From: Patescibacteria group bacterium
Lineage (GTDB): Bacteria; Patescibacteriota; Microgenomatia; PFEM01; JAHIFH01
Direction of reading: 5' to 3'
Length of the DNA: 23,048 nt
Assembly (NCBI GenBank): GCA_018900995.1
Contig: JAHIFH010000046.1
Span: 1-23,048 of the forward strand
The position numbers were made by a program, and so were the translations under genes. The notes below the pieces were generated by a model that saw nothing but the letters and a program-made list of their open reading frames with translations, was not told where the DNA came from and ran no database searches. Positions 6,542-12,193 of the stretch are shown in pieces; the first letter of the stretch is position 1, and each line of letters opens with the position of its first letter.

Positions 6542-6880
6542 GTGCGAAGAGGAGTCGTTGGCTTCCCCTTCCGGGAGAGAGACGAGGACATTCCCGACTT
6601 CATAGTCGTGGAAAGTGGCGAAGAGTGGACAATGATAAGAAGAAAGAAGGGATGTTCAACAGAACGATTCCTTAACTTCAAATGTCCCCCCCATGAGTCC
6701 TTGCTTTATAAAGCCATAAAGGAAAGAAACATCCCTCACTCAATCATTCCTGAGGAGCGAGCACTGCTCCTCAAGGAAGTTCAGGCCAATGGCGACAGCG
6801 CCTTGGTACTGAAACCAGGAATGGAGCTTAGGATATTCCCAAACAATCCAGGCAACTCGTGGGGAATAGGCTTAGTCTAG
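6542..6880 (+). CDS. Unrecognised 112-residue protein with strong ribosome site
   Basis: I do not recognise a family. The protein starts MRRGVVGFPFRERDEDIPDF, is mixed alpha/beta in character, soluble and without signal peptide, membrane span or metal motif. It has two Cys (in KKGCSTERF and NFKCPPHES) and a C-terminal half resembling a small beta-rich domain (ALVLKPGMELRIFPNN). The GTG start is 3 nt after AAGGAGGAG, the best Shine-Dalgarno in the window. Codon use (many GAG, CCC, TTC, AGA) differs from the surrounding ribosomal genes. It has its own promoter and a downstream hairpin and interrupts the usual rplA-rplJ linkage, so it looks like an inserted cassette. Coding status rests on the translation signals and the open frame. 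Confidence 0.65.
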   Translation: MRRGVVGFPFRERDEDIPDFIVVESGEEWTMIRRKKGCSTERFLNFKCPPHESLLYKAIKERNIPHSIIPEERALLLKEVQANGDSALVLKPGMELRIFPNNPGNSWGIGLV

Positions 6881-6892
6881 ACTCAAGGGCGC

Positions 6893-6935
6893 GCCGGGGG
6901 CGCATTTTGTTTCTCTATAGAAATGCACCCCCGGC
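6893..6935 (+). terminator. Strong GC-rich hairpin after the gene at 6542
   Basis: GCCGGGGG (6893-6900) pairs with CCCCCGGC (6928-6935), and GCATTT (6902-6907) pairs with AAATGC (6921-6926), with one mismatch between. The sequence after the stem (CAATCTCC) lacks a T tract, so this is a poor intrinsic terminator. It may instead stabilise a 3' end. Confidence 0.5.
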
Positions 6936-6968
6936 CAATCTCCATTTTATAAACTTTTAATTTCTACG

Positions 6969-7505
6969 ATGGCTTACAATCCAGAATTTGATCAGAACAA
7001 AATTTCTGTAATGGAAGCGGGCAGGTGTCTTCTTGGTGCTTTAGCTAGAACCCATCTTAAAATAGCTATCTTAGAAGCAGAAAATAAAAGAAAAAGAATT
7101 GACTCACGAAAAAGGAAAAGGCTTAAAGACCGGTTTACCGCTGCAGACCATGTGCTTCATGTCCGAGAAGACTACGAAACCTTCCGCCGCGCGTGGGAAC
7201 GAGAAAGAAAAACCTTACTGCCTCCCCTGAATGCTTTAAAAAAGAAAACCACCGGTAAAAAAGAAGAATTAATTAATCAAAAAATCATTGACCCCCTTTG
7301 GGAAATATACACTCGCACTAAAGGAAAAAGGCCTAGTCTTTCTCAATTGGGAGGATTGTTAATCAAGACGGCCTTAGAAAGAGAAGGCACAGAAAAAGTT
7401 AGTTCTTTTCTCTCTCAATTTGATCTTGATCCAAACGAATTGGTTCAAGAAGTTTATGATGCCTTGACATTGTTTGGGGAAAAAGATAGAATTAACTTAG
7501 CCTAA
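6969..7505 (+). CDS. Unrecognised basic helical protein between rplA and rplJ
   Basis: 178 residues, no family recognised. It is almost entirely helical in character and rich in Lys, Arg and Glu: basic clusters KRKRIDSRKRKRLKDRF (about 40-56) and RAWERERKTLLPPLNALKKK (about 74-93). A more hydrophobic C-terminal part follows (LSQLGGLLIKTALEREG, LDPNELVQEVYDALTLFG). There is no signal peptide or membrane span. A TATAAA lies 15 nt before the ATG, and no ribosome site is visible. Its position directly before the uL10/bL12 genes on the same strand suggests cotranscription with them and possibly a nucleic-acid-related role, but that is only context. Codon use resembles the native genes. Confidence 0.7.
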   Translation: MAYNPEFDQNKISVMEAGRCLLGALARTHLKIAILEAENKRKRIDSRKRKRLKDRFTAADHVLHVREDYETFRRAWERERKTLLPPLNALKKKTTGKKEELINQKIIDPLWEIYTRTKGKRPSLSQLGGLLIKTALEREGTEKVSSFLSQFDLDPNELVQEVYDALTLFGEKDRINLA

Positions 7506-7592
7506 GACAGTCGGCATCCTGAGTTTGTCGAAGGAGTAAGACCTACCGAGGTGGAACGGGATTTTATCCTCGGTTGGTCCGAGGATTTTTAA
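7506..7592 (+). promoter_or_regulatory. rplJ leader with terminator/antiterminator alternative (uL10-leader-like)
   Basis: ATCCTCGG (7566-7573) and CCGAGGAT (7579-7586) form an 8-bp hairpin followed by T tract 7586-7590, which ends 2 nt before the rplJ ATG. The 5' arm of that hairpin can instead pair with CCTACCGAGG (7542-7551) through ACCGAGG/CCTCGGT plus flanking CC/GG. The two pairings exclude each other, the classic layout of an attenuator. Upstream, TCCTGAG...CGAAGGA (7517-7535) can form a stem with tandem G-A pairs, resembling a kink-turn. uL10-bL12 leaders that autoregulate by attenuation are known in other bacteria; assignment here is by position and structure only. Confidence 0.65.
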
Positions 7593-8102
7593 ATGGTTAA
7601 ATCAGATAAAGTCTATACTGTTCAGAATCTAATTGAGAAGCTTAAACAAGCTAAAGCAGTTGTTTTGGCGGATTATCATGGTTTAAAAGTCTCCCAAATT
7701 GCTGAGCTCCGACAGAATGTCAAAAAAGCTGGCGGCGAATTTGAAGTGGTTAAAAATACTCTTTTAAATCGAGCCGCAGATGAAACCAAAATCAAGATTG
7801 ATCCTGAAGCTCTTCAGGGACCCACGGCAGTCCTTTGGGCTTATGAGGACCAGATTGTACCTCTAAAAGCCTTAATGGATTTTGTCAAGGTGAATGATTT
7901 GCCCAAAATCAAATTTGGTTTGCTTGATCAGGTCGTCACACCATTGGAGAGAATCAAATATTTAGCCAACTTGCCCACTAAAGAAGAACTAAAAGTCAAG
8001 CTTGTCAGGACGCTTCAATCCCCTATTTTTGGCTTAAACAATGCCTTGAGTTGGAATCTAAGAAAATTAATTTATGTTTTGAAAGCGAAGGGAGGTGAAT
8101 AA
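7593..8102 (+). CDS. rplJ: Large ribosomal subunit protein uL10
   Basis: 169 residues, normal length. The N-terminal rRNA-binding domain shows [20 protein letters not shown] and [15 protein letters not shown], followed by LQGPTAVLW. The C-terminal helix (ending [16 protein letters not shown]) binds the bL12 dimers. uL10 is the base of the L7/L12 stalk. No Shine-Dalgarno fits in front of the ATG because a terminator-like hairpin and its T tract occupy that space. The gene overlaps the ribosome site of rplL (GGAGGTGA). Confidence 0.95.
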   Translation: MVKSDKVYTVQNLIEKLKQAKAVVLADYHGLKVSQIAELRQNVKKAGGEFEVVKNTLLNRAADETKIKIDPEALQGPTAVLWAYEDQIVPLKALMDFVKVNDLPKIKFGLLDQVVTPLERIKYLANLPTKEELKVKLVRTLQSPIFGLNNALSWNLRKLIYVLKAKGGE

Positions 8103-8103
8103 G

Positions 8104-8556
8104 ATGGCGGATAAGCCTGAAGAGAAAAAAGCAAAAGCGCCAAAAAAGGAAAAACCAACCAAGGCTTCACCAAAACTAGCTAAAATTATTGAGGAAATTG
8201 AAAAACTTTCTGTGATTGAATTAGCTGACCTAGTCAAGGCTTTGGAAGATAAATTTGGAGTCAGCGCCGCTCCAGTAGCGGCAGCGCCAGCAACCGCACC
8301 TGCCGCAGGCGAAGCTCCTAAAGAAGAAAAACCAATGGGACAAATAACTTTTAACGTTATCCTGGCCGCCGCTGGAGATAATAAAATCAATGTCATTAAA
8401 GCGGTGCGTGAACTTAATCAATCTCTTGGACTAAAAGAGGCAAAAGATTTGGTTGAATCAGTTCCCAAAGAAGTTCTCACTGGAGTTAATAAAGAAGAGG
8501 CAGAAAAAGCAAAAAAGAGATTAGAAGATGCAGGGGCAAAGGTTGAGTTGAAGTAG
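8104..8556 (+). CDS. rplL: Large ribosomal subunit protein bL12 (L7/L12)
   Basis: 150 residues, about 25 longer than usual because of a Lys/Pro/Ala-rich N-terminal extension (about 1-27). The dimerisation domain follows ([20 protein letters not shown]), then the flexible Ala/Pro hinge ([16 protein letters not shown]). The C-terminal factor-binding domain has [34 protein letters not shown] and ends AGAKVELK. The start at 8104 is 5 nt after GGAGGTGA (8091-8098); an in-frame GTG at 8095 lies inside that site and is rejected. rpoB, the usual next gene, is not found within this window. Confidence 0.95.
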   Translation: MADKPEEKKAKAPKKEKPTKASPKLAKIIEEIEKLSVIELADLVKALEDKFGVSAAPVAAAPATAPAAGEAPKEEKPMGQITFNVILAAAGDNKINVIKAVRELNQSLGLKEAKDLVESVPKEVLTGVNKEEAEKAKKRLEDAGAKVELK

Positions 8557-8581
8557 AAACCTTGAAGAACAAGAGAAAGAG

Positions 8582-8657
8582 TTCAAACTATAAACTAGAG
8601 CCTCAGACTCTCCCTAATTTCTCCATTTTAGCCTCAAAAACGGGGTTGACAGTTCTG
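8582..8657 (+). repeat. 76-bp direct repeat, left copy
   Basis: This segment is identical, base for base, to 10672-10747. It runs from TTCAAACTATAAACTAGAGC to the TTGACAGTTCTG that forms the -35 part of the HTH gene promoter. It begins 25 bp after the rplL stop. Here the repeat is followed at once by the 3' part of a diverged HTH gene rather than by a -10 box. Confidence 0.95.
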
Positions 8658-8767
8658 GGGGTAAACGAGGCAAGCTTCCCGCTATCTGCATTAATTCACG
8701 CGGCGACCGTCGTTACCGCAAAGAAGCGGTTCTTTGGCTGCTAGAAATGCAAGGCAAGAGTGAATAA
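8658..8767 (+). pseudogene. Truncated copy of the excisionase-type HTH gene
   Basis: From GGGGTAAAC the frame reads GKRGKLPAICINSRGDRRYR and continues through KEAVLWLLEMQGKSE to a stop. It is the C-terminal part of the intact HTH protein encoded at 10786. Over the first 33 aligned codons, 31 residues are the same while about 22 of 99 bases differ, mostly silent. A 147-bp block present in the intact copy (10748-10894: the -10, ribosome site, start and the helix-turn-helix) is missing. There is no start codon or promoter, so it should be silent. Confidence 0.85.
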
Positions 8768-8775
8768 CCTACTCG

Positions 8776-9447
8776 TCATTGACAAAGTATACCCTGATAT
8801 TGTCTAGGCCAATCCACATCTACGACTACCAATCTCCTCTCTACTGTATAAGCAAATTCTAAAGTAGGAAGTCGCGAAATATTTTTGAGAGACTCAAATC
8901 CTTTAGCATACTTTGCGAGACAACTGATTATACCATCTACTTCTGTCTTCTTAAAGCCTGACTGAAGCAATAAATGTCCATATTCTATTCTATCCGAAAT
9001 CTCAAAGAACTGAAGATCTACATTTAAATAAGGAAATTTTTCTCTTTCCTGGCCAATATCGTGAGCCATGACTCCTTTTTGGATTTCAATAAGTTGTTCG
9101 GCAAAAGAAAAATAAATTATTCTTCCCGCAATAGTCGTAGGGCCCCGAGTTTTTTTAAAAAGCATCTCACAGAGTTTAATAACAAGATCAATATCGGCAT
9201 GTTTTTCATGCTTGGCAGTATATGTGGATCCTTCATTTGAACAGAAAACACACCAAATGTTGCATTGGGGAGTAAGAGTAAATCTCAATCTTAATTTTGC
9301 AAATAAACCCATTAATTGGGAAATACTTAATCTTTTTATACCCTCTTTTGTAAGAATTGCTTGAGTGAGGTCATAATACCTTCCGTTTTTGGTTTTCCTG
9401 ACGGTTATTTCAGCCTCGTCTTTATTGGTAGTCTGGTGGTTTGGCAT
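8776..9447 (-). CDS. Radical-SAM-like protein, probably shortened
   Basis: 223 residues from the ATG at 9447 (MPNHQTTNKDEAEITVRKTK). TLTPQCNIWCVFCSNEG carries the CxxxCxxC triad (Cys62, Cys66, Cys69) that binds the 4Fe-4S cluster of radical SAM enzymes, preceded by the usual LRLRFTLT strand. After the first helix (ADIDLVIKLCEMLFKK) the expected GGEP-type SAM motif is not seen. The remaining ~120 residues (YLNVDLQFFEISDRIEYGHL onward) do not match a radical SAM core I know. The protein is shorter than most family members (300 or more). It may be a deletion product or a chimera. It lies convergent to the HTH remnant and divergent from the coiled-coil ORF. Upstream, a TGTAAT sits 6 nt before the ATG. 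Confidence 0.6.
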   Translation of the reverse strand: MPNHQTTNKDEAEITVRKTKNGRYYDLTQAILTKEGIKRLSISQLMGLFAKLRLRFTLTPQCNIWCVFCSNEGSTYTAKHEKHADIDLVIKLCEMLFKKTRGPTTIAGRIIYFSFAEQLIEIQKGVMAHDIGQEREKFPYLNVDLQFFEISDRIEYGHLLLQSGFKKTEVDGIISCLAKYAKGFESLKNISRLPTLEFAYTVERRLVVVDVDWPRQYQGILCQ

Positions 9448-9535
9448 GGTACAATTACAACTTGCCTTATTATTATATCTTAAATCTGCAAATTTGCTTA
9501 GTGTTAAATGTTTAATTGATGTGTATACTGTCTTT

Positions 9536-9784
9536 ATGAACAAAACAAGCAATGAGGATAAAATTAAAGAATTATTAAAGGCAAGAGATAAATTAAAAAA
9601 AGGGCTTGAAAAGATTGATGCAATTTTCCGGCAGGAGAAAGAAAACGAAGAGGCTTGGCCGGGTCACGCGAGTAATCTTTACCAACAGGCAGATTCTGAT
9701 TCTCAGGTTTATCTTAATCAACTGATTCTTATTGAAAAGGAGCTCAAGAGATTAGGATATAAAGAGAAAAAAGAGGTAAGTTGA
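9536..9784 (+). CDS. Small coiled-coil protein, unrecognised
   Basis: 82 residues. Two charged helices with heptad-like hydrophobic spacing (IKELLKARDKLKKGLEKIDA and YLNQLILIEKELKRLGYKEK) flank a middle EEAWPGHASNLYQQADSDSQ. No catalytic or metal motif is seen. The layout recalls the coiled-coil half of Gre/DksA-type factors, and its 3' neighbour, convergent by 11 bp, is Gre-like, but homology is not established. The start at 9536 is chosen because TATACT lies 6 nt upstream; the in-frame extension back to 9389 overlaps the divergent gene and is rich in hydrophobic shadow sequence. Confidence 0.55.
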   Translation: MNKTSNEDKIKELLKARDKLKKGLEKIDAIFRQEKENEEAWPGHASNLYQQADSDSQVYLNQLILIEKELKRLGYKEKKEVS

Positions 9785-9795
9785 AGATTAAAAAC

Positions 9796-10362
9796 TTACT
9801 TTTCATCAACTACCAAAGGAGAAATATCTATCTCAATGATTTCAACCTGAAACAGTCGTGTTTCTATATTATAGTTAACCACTTGACCTTTTGTTGCCCC
9901 CAAAACGGCCTTTCCTAAAGAACTTTTACATGAGACAACAATTTCATCTTGTTGATTAAATGAGGAATGTTGAAAAATAACATCCTGTTCCCCCAAAAGA
10001 GTAACATGTGCCTCTTCGGATTCTTTAGGTGGGCTCAGAAATCTCACCCCAACTCTATGTCCCAACTCAACTTTTTCTGTTTGTGAAGGGGCTTTTAAAA
10101 TTTCCGCCTGGCTTAGAACTAACTCTGCTTCCCTAAGTCTTCTTCTTTTCCAAATTTCTTCATCTACCAGATTTTTTACCTGTTCGTCATGCCATTTATC
10201 CCCACCACTACTTGCTTCACCAGAACTTTTAAGCGTTTCCATAAGAGATGCTTTTCTTCTTGAAATTTCTTGAATAAGCATTTCATAGGTTGCCTGAGTC
10301 ATTAAGTATTTTCCTGACGGCAGTGTTTCTTCTTCTGAAAGCTCCCTTAGTCCTTCCTTCAT
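9796..10362 (-). CDS. GreA/GreB-like transcript cleavage factor homologue
   Basis: 188 residues. The start of the Gre fold is visible as KYLMTQATYEMLIQEISRRK (18-37), matching the family's L-T-x-x-x-Y-x-x-L-x-x-E-I pattern. A helical hairpin runs to about residue 95 with an acidic tip region GGDKWHDEQ (53-61). The C-terminal FKBP-like domain (about 97-180) shows VELGHRVGVRFL, SSLGKAVLGATKGQVV and FQVEIIEI. Gre factors enter the RNA polymerase secondary channel and stimulate RNA cleavage using two acidic tip residues; here D55, D59 and E60 are candidates, with changed spacing from GreA. It is about 25-30 residues longer than GreA, mainly from an N-terminal extension and a Ser/Gly-rich tip. It could be a second, specialised Gre factor or a Rnk-like regulator. 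It has its own extended -10 promoter. Confidence 0.75.
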   Translation of the reverse strand: MKEGLRELSEEETLPSGKYLMTQATYEMLIQEISRRKASLMETLKSSGEASSGGDKWHDEQVKNLVDEEIWKRRRLREAELVLSQAEILKAPSQTEKVELGHRVGVRFLSPPKESEEAHVTLLGEQDVIFQHSSFNQQDEIVVSCKSSLGKAVLGATKGQVVNYNIETRLFQVEIIEIDISPLVVDEK

Positions 10363-10603
10363 CTACCTCTATTATATCACAGAAGAAAATTTTTCTTGAA
10401 AAACCAACAGCATCTCTCAATACTAATCTGTCTAAGTTTTCATTAGTAAGATATTTAGATAAATAAGGATATTCTTTTTCTATTAAAGTTCTTGTTTTTT
10501 TAGAAAGCGCTAAGGTGTCCCCAGAATGGCAATAATGCGCCCTGCACGGAAAACAATCGAAATAAAACTGTCTTTCAGGGAAGGCATAATAGAGTCTTTT
10601 CAT
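10283..10603 (-). CDS. Small Cys-rich protein, possible Zn/Fe-binding, unrecognised
   Basis: 106 residues from the ATG at 10603 (MKRLYYAFPERQFYFDCFPC). FDCFPCRAHYCHSGD has a CxxC-x4-C-H cluster and IFFCDIIEV holds a fourth Cys. This spacing faintly recalls YkgJ-type CxxxCxxCC metal-chelating proteins, but I would not assign it. The last 27 codons overlap the first codons of the Gre-like gene in another frame by 80 bp, and they also contain that gene's promoter. Such a long overlap suggests either a frameshifted, extended C-terminus or a remnant. There is no clear ribosome site. Confidence 0.45.
   Translation of the reverse strand: MKRLYYAFPERQFYFDCFPCRAHYCHSGDTLALSKKTRTLIEKEYPYLSKYLTNENLDRLVLRDAVGFSRKIFFCDIIEVDEGRTKGAFRRRNTAVRKILNDSGNL
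10371..10379 (-). promoter_or_regulatory. Extended -10 promoter of the Gre-like gene
   Basis: On the minus strand TGA-TATAAT is followed by 8 nt (AGAGGTAG) and the ATG at 10362. The gap contains AGAGG, so a very short leader or leaderless start are both possible. The promoter lies inside the 3' part of the upstream Cys-rich ORF. Confidence 0.55.
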
Positions 10604-10671
10604 TTTTGAAGTCAACCGAGGGTCCTCTCTGGCTACATCGGTAACACCTTAAAATAGTGCTTTATAACTGT

Positions 10672-10747
10672 TTCAAACTATAAACTAGAGCCTCAGACTC
10701 TCCCTAATTTCTCCATTTTAGCCTCAAAAACGGGGTTGACAGTTCTG
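10672..10747 (+). repeat. 76-bp direct repeat, right copy
   Basis: Identical to 8582-8657, with 2,090 bp between equivalent positions. It forms the upstream region and -35 box of the intact HTH gene. The bases flanking the repeat on its left differ between copies (ACTG versus AGAG before TTCAAACTA), which fixes the left limit. Confidence 0.95.
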
Positions 10748-10780
10748 TTATACTGTGTTACAGTTAATCATAGAGGTAAC
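10736..10780 (+). promoter_or_regulatory. Promoter and likely operator of the HTH gene
   Basis: TTGACA (10736-10741), a 17-bp spacer ending TGT, then TACAGT (10759-10764). Three half-sites of one motif overlap it: ACAGT (10739-10743), ACTGT (10752-10756) and ACAGT (10760-10764). The last two form the perfect inverted repeat ACTGT-GTT-ACAGT over the -10. A second inverted pair GTTAC (10757-10761)/GTAAC (10776-10780) spans the leader up to the AGAGG ribosome site. This suggests autoregulation by a small DNA-binding protein, most simply the HTH protein itself; that is an inference. Confidence 0.6.
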
Positions 10781-10785
10781 TAGTC

Positions 10786-11010
10786 GTGACAGACAAAAAA
10801 AAGAAACCCCTACGTTTAGACGATCTTCCCGATTTATTAACTGTCCGTGAAGTAGCGGAAATCCTCCGCGTTTCTCCCCTCACTATTAAAAGATGGGGTA
10901 AAAGAGGCAAACTCCCTGCAATTCGGATAAATAGTCGCGGTGACCGTCGCTACCGCAAAGAAGCCGTTCTTTGGTTACTCGGGATGCAAGGAAAAGCGGC
11001 TACTGCTTAA
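10786..11010 (+). CDS. Excisionase/MerR-type helix-turn-helix protein
   Basis: 74 residues. LLTVREVAEILRVSPLTIKR (18-37) is a typical HTH_17/excisionase helix-turn-helix, followed by the wing WGKRGKLPAIRINSRGDRRY and a short C-terminal helix KEAVLWLLGMQGK. Such proteins act as recombination directionality factors or small repressors/activators. The GTG start has AGAGG 9 nt upstream. Its upstream 76 bp are duplicated at 8582, where a diverged and truncated homologue follows. The 3' end overlaps the convergent glycosyltransferase gene by 11 bp. No integrase is seen nearby, so a regulatory role is as likely as an excision role. Confidence 0.85.
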   Translation: MTDKKKKPLRLDDLPDLLTVREVAEILRVSPLTIKRWGKRGKLPAIRINSRGDRRYRKEAVLWLLGMQGKAATA

Positions 11011-11755
11011 AAGAAAACCTCTGTTTTAATACCAGCCAAACAAATTCAATTAATCTCAACTGTCTTTTCCAACGCCAAGGCTGACGGAATAAGCGGAAAA
11101 GCCATTCTAAACCAGCTTCTCTCACCCATTCTGGCGCTCTAGGCACTTGGCCGGAAAGATAATCAAAAGCGCCCCCAACCCCCATAGCCAGTGTGACTTT
11201 TAGTTTGCCCCAATTATCCGTGATAAACTTTTCTTGCTTCCCCATCCCGAAAGCGACGAAAAGTAAATCAGGTTTTTTGGAATTAATCTTTCTTATTGAC
11301 TCTTTGGCTTCACTTCCGAGAATATCTATTCTTGGTCCCGAATCTGCCCAGCCTTGCAAACCGGGATACCGCTTCTTAAGAACCACCAGCGTTTTTTTGG
11401 CAACGCCTGCTTCCCCTCCAAGTAAATAAACACTCCATTTCTTCTTAGCTGCTTTTCGACAAAGCTTTTCCATTAAATCAGTACCAGAGATACGCTCTTT
11501 AATTGGCTGACCTAAAAACCTGCTTGCCCAAATCAAGCCTATCCCATCGGGGACAGCCAGATCAGCCTTCTTTAAAATCGCTTCAAACCAAGGATTATGC
11601 CTAGCGAATACGAAAAATTCAGGATTGGGAGTAACAACAAAAGTTTTTTTACCTTGGGCTATTCTGGAGGTTAAAAACTCTAGCAATCTCTTCTCAGAGG
11701 TGCCAGTTAGAGTTTGAGTGGCGATTTTAACCATATCCAGCTCTTTTTTTAACAT
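11000..11755 (-). CDS. WecG/TagA/CpsF family (GT26) glycosyltransferase
   Basis: 251 residues from the ATG at 11755; ATG 11734 (MVKIATQTLTGTSEKRLLEF) is an equally good alternative. Family landmarks in order: VVTPNPEFFVFARHNPWF, KKADLAVPDGIGLIWASRFL, ERISGTDLMEKLC, VYLLGGEAGVAKK, DLLFVAFGMGKQEKFI, and AMGVGGAFDYLSGQVPRAPE followed by GLEWLFRLFRQPWRWKRQ. These enzymes transfer ManNAc-type sugars from UDP donors to a lipid-linked acceptor in surface polysaccharide or teichoic-acid-like synthesis, at the inner face of the membrane. The C-terminal amphipathic and basic tail is the usual membrane-contact region. An in-frame TTG at 11788 is rejected because the -10 hexamer lies within it. The gene stands alone and is not in a polysaccharide cluster here. 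Confidence 0.9.
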   Translation of the reverse strand: MLKKELDMVKIATQTLTGTSEKRLLEFLTSRIAQGKKTFVVTPNPEFFVFARHNPWFEAILKKADLAVPDGIGLIWASRFLGQPIKERISGTDLMEKLCRKAAKKKWSVYLLGGEAGVAKKTLVVLKKRYPGLQGWADSGPRIDILGSEAKESIRKINSKKPDLLFVAFGMGKQEKFITDNWGKLKVTLAMGVGGAFDYLSGQVPRAPEWVREAGLEWLFRLFRQPWRWKRQLRLIEFVWLVLKQRFSFKQ

Positions 11756-11776
11756 GTCTTTTTCCAAAAATTTTGT

Positions 11777-11805
11777 ATTATAGGACAATTAGCTTCGTTT
11801 TTTAA
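11777..11805 (-). promoter_or_regulatory. Promoter of the WecG/TagA-type gene
   Basis: On the minus strand a perfect TATAAT (11782-11777) is preceded, 17 bp away, by TTAAAA (11805-11800). The gap to the ATG at 11755 is 21 nt. This placement argues against starting translation at the upstream TTG. Confidence 0.5.
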
Positions 11806-12127
11806 CAATTTTTCTATAAATTAACAATTTTTTCAATTTCTAAAGTAATTATTTTTGCAATTTTTTAATACCTATAATGTTAGCTACAAAGATATAATGA
11901 ATAATTAATCATCAAATTACCAATAAAAATTAGTATTATAACTATAAGACTTTTGTTGGTTTACTAGTGACTTACTTTTTTAACCAATTTGCTCAATCTT
12001 TTTACTCAGAGCTTTTTGGCTAAAAATCCCTCTTAAACTATACTTCGCAGTAACGCTAGTATAATTCTCGCTTCGCTCCAATTATAGGCTCTCCCCCATT
12101 GACCCAACAGCTTATAACATTTAGTAA
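11806..12127. other. AT-rich intergenic region between the glycosyltransferase and mreB
   Basis: The gene-free stretch here is about 400 bp. It is very AT-rich, with a direct repeat of TTAACAATTTTT near 11805 and 11821 and several TATAAT-like hexamers. TATAATT (12060-12066) and AATTATA (12080-12086) form an inverted repeat around a CTCGCTTCGCTCC loop. I see no open frame of convincing composition, no tRNA fold and no DnaA boxes of the TTATCCACA type. An unrecognised small RNA cannot be excluded. Confidence 0.5.
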
Positions 12128-12165
12128 GAAAAAGTCCTATAAATTTTATTTATGTGCTTTATAGG
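12128..12165 (-). terminator. Intrinsic terminator of mreB
   Basis: Read on the minus strand, CCTATAAA (12165-12158) pairs with TTTATAGG (12143-12136), followed by AC and TTTTT. The stem is AT-rich but perfect over 8 bp and lies 29 bp after the mreB stop. Confidence 0.6.
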
Positions 12166-12193
12166 TTCAGTTTATAGATTTGCTTAGTTTTAC

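Noticed and set aside
8562..8744. A 60-codon plus-strand frame across the left 76-bp repeat
   Set aside because: It runs through non-coding repeat sequence and then in the wrong frame through the HTH remnant, whose real frame matches the intact protein.
9389..9535. N-terminal extension of the coiled-coil ORF (MVFLTVISASS...)
   Set aside because: It overlaps the 5' end of the divergent radical-SAM-like gene and is a hydrophobic shadow of it; the ATG at 9536 has a -10 box 6 nt upstream.
11756..11788. TTG start for the WecG/TagA-type gene
   Set aside because: The perfect TATAAT promoter box lies within the first codons, so the TTG could not be on that transcript, and the family N-terminus begins later.
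11789..12193. Possible replication origin in the AT-rich gap next to mreB
   Set aside because: No TTATCCACA-type boxes, no dnaA/dnaN/gyrB neighbours; the inverted repeats are better explained as a terminator and a small hairpin.
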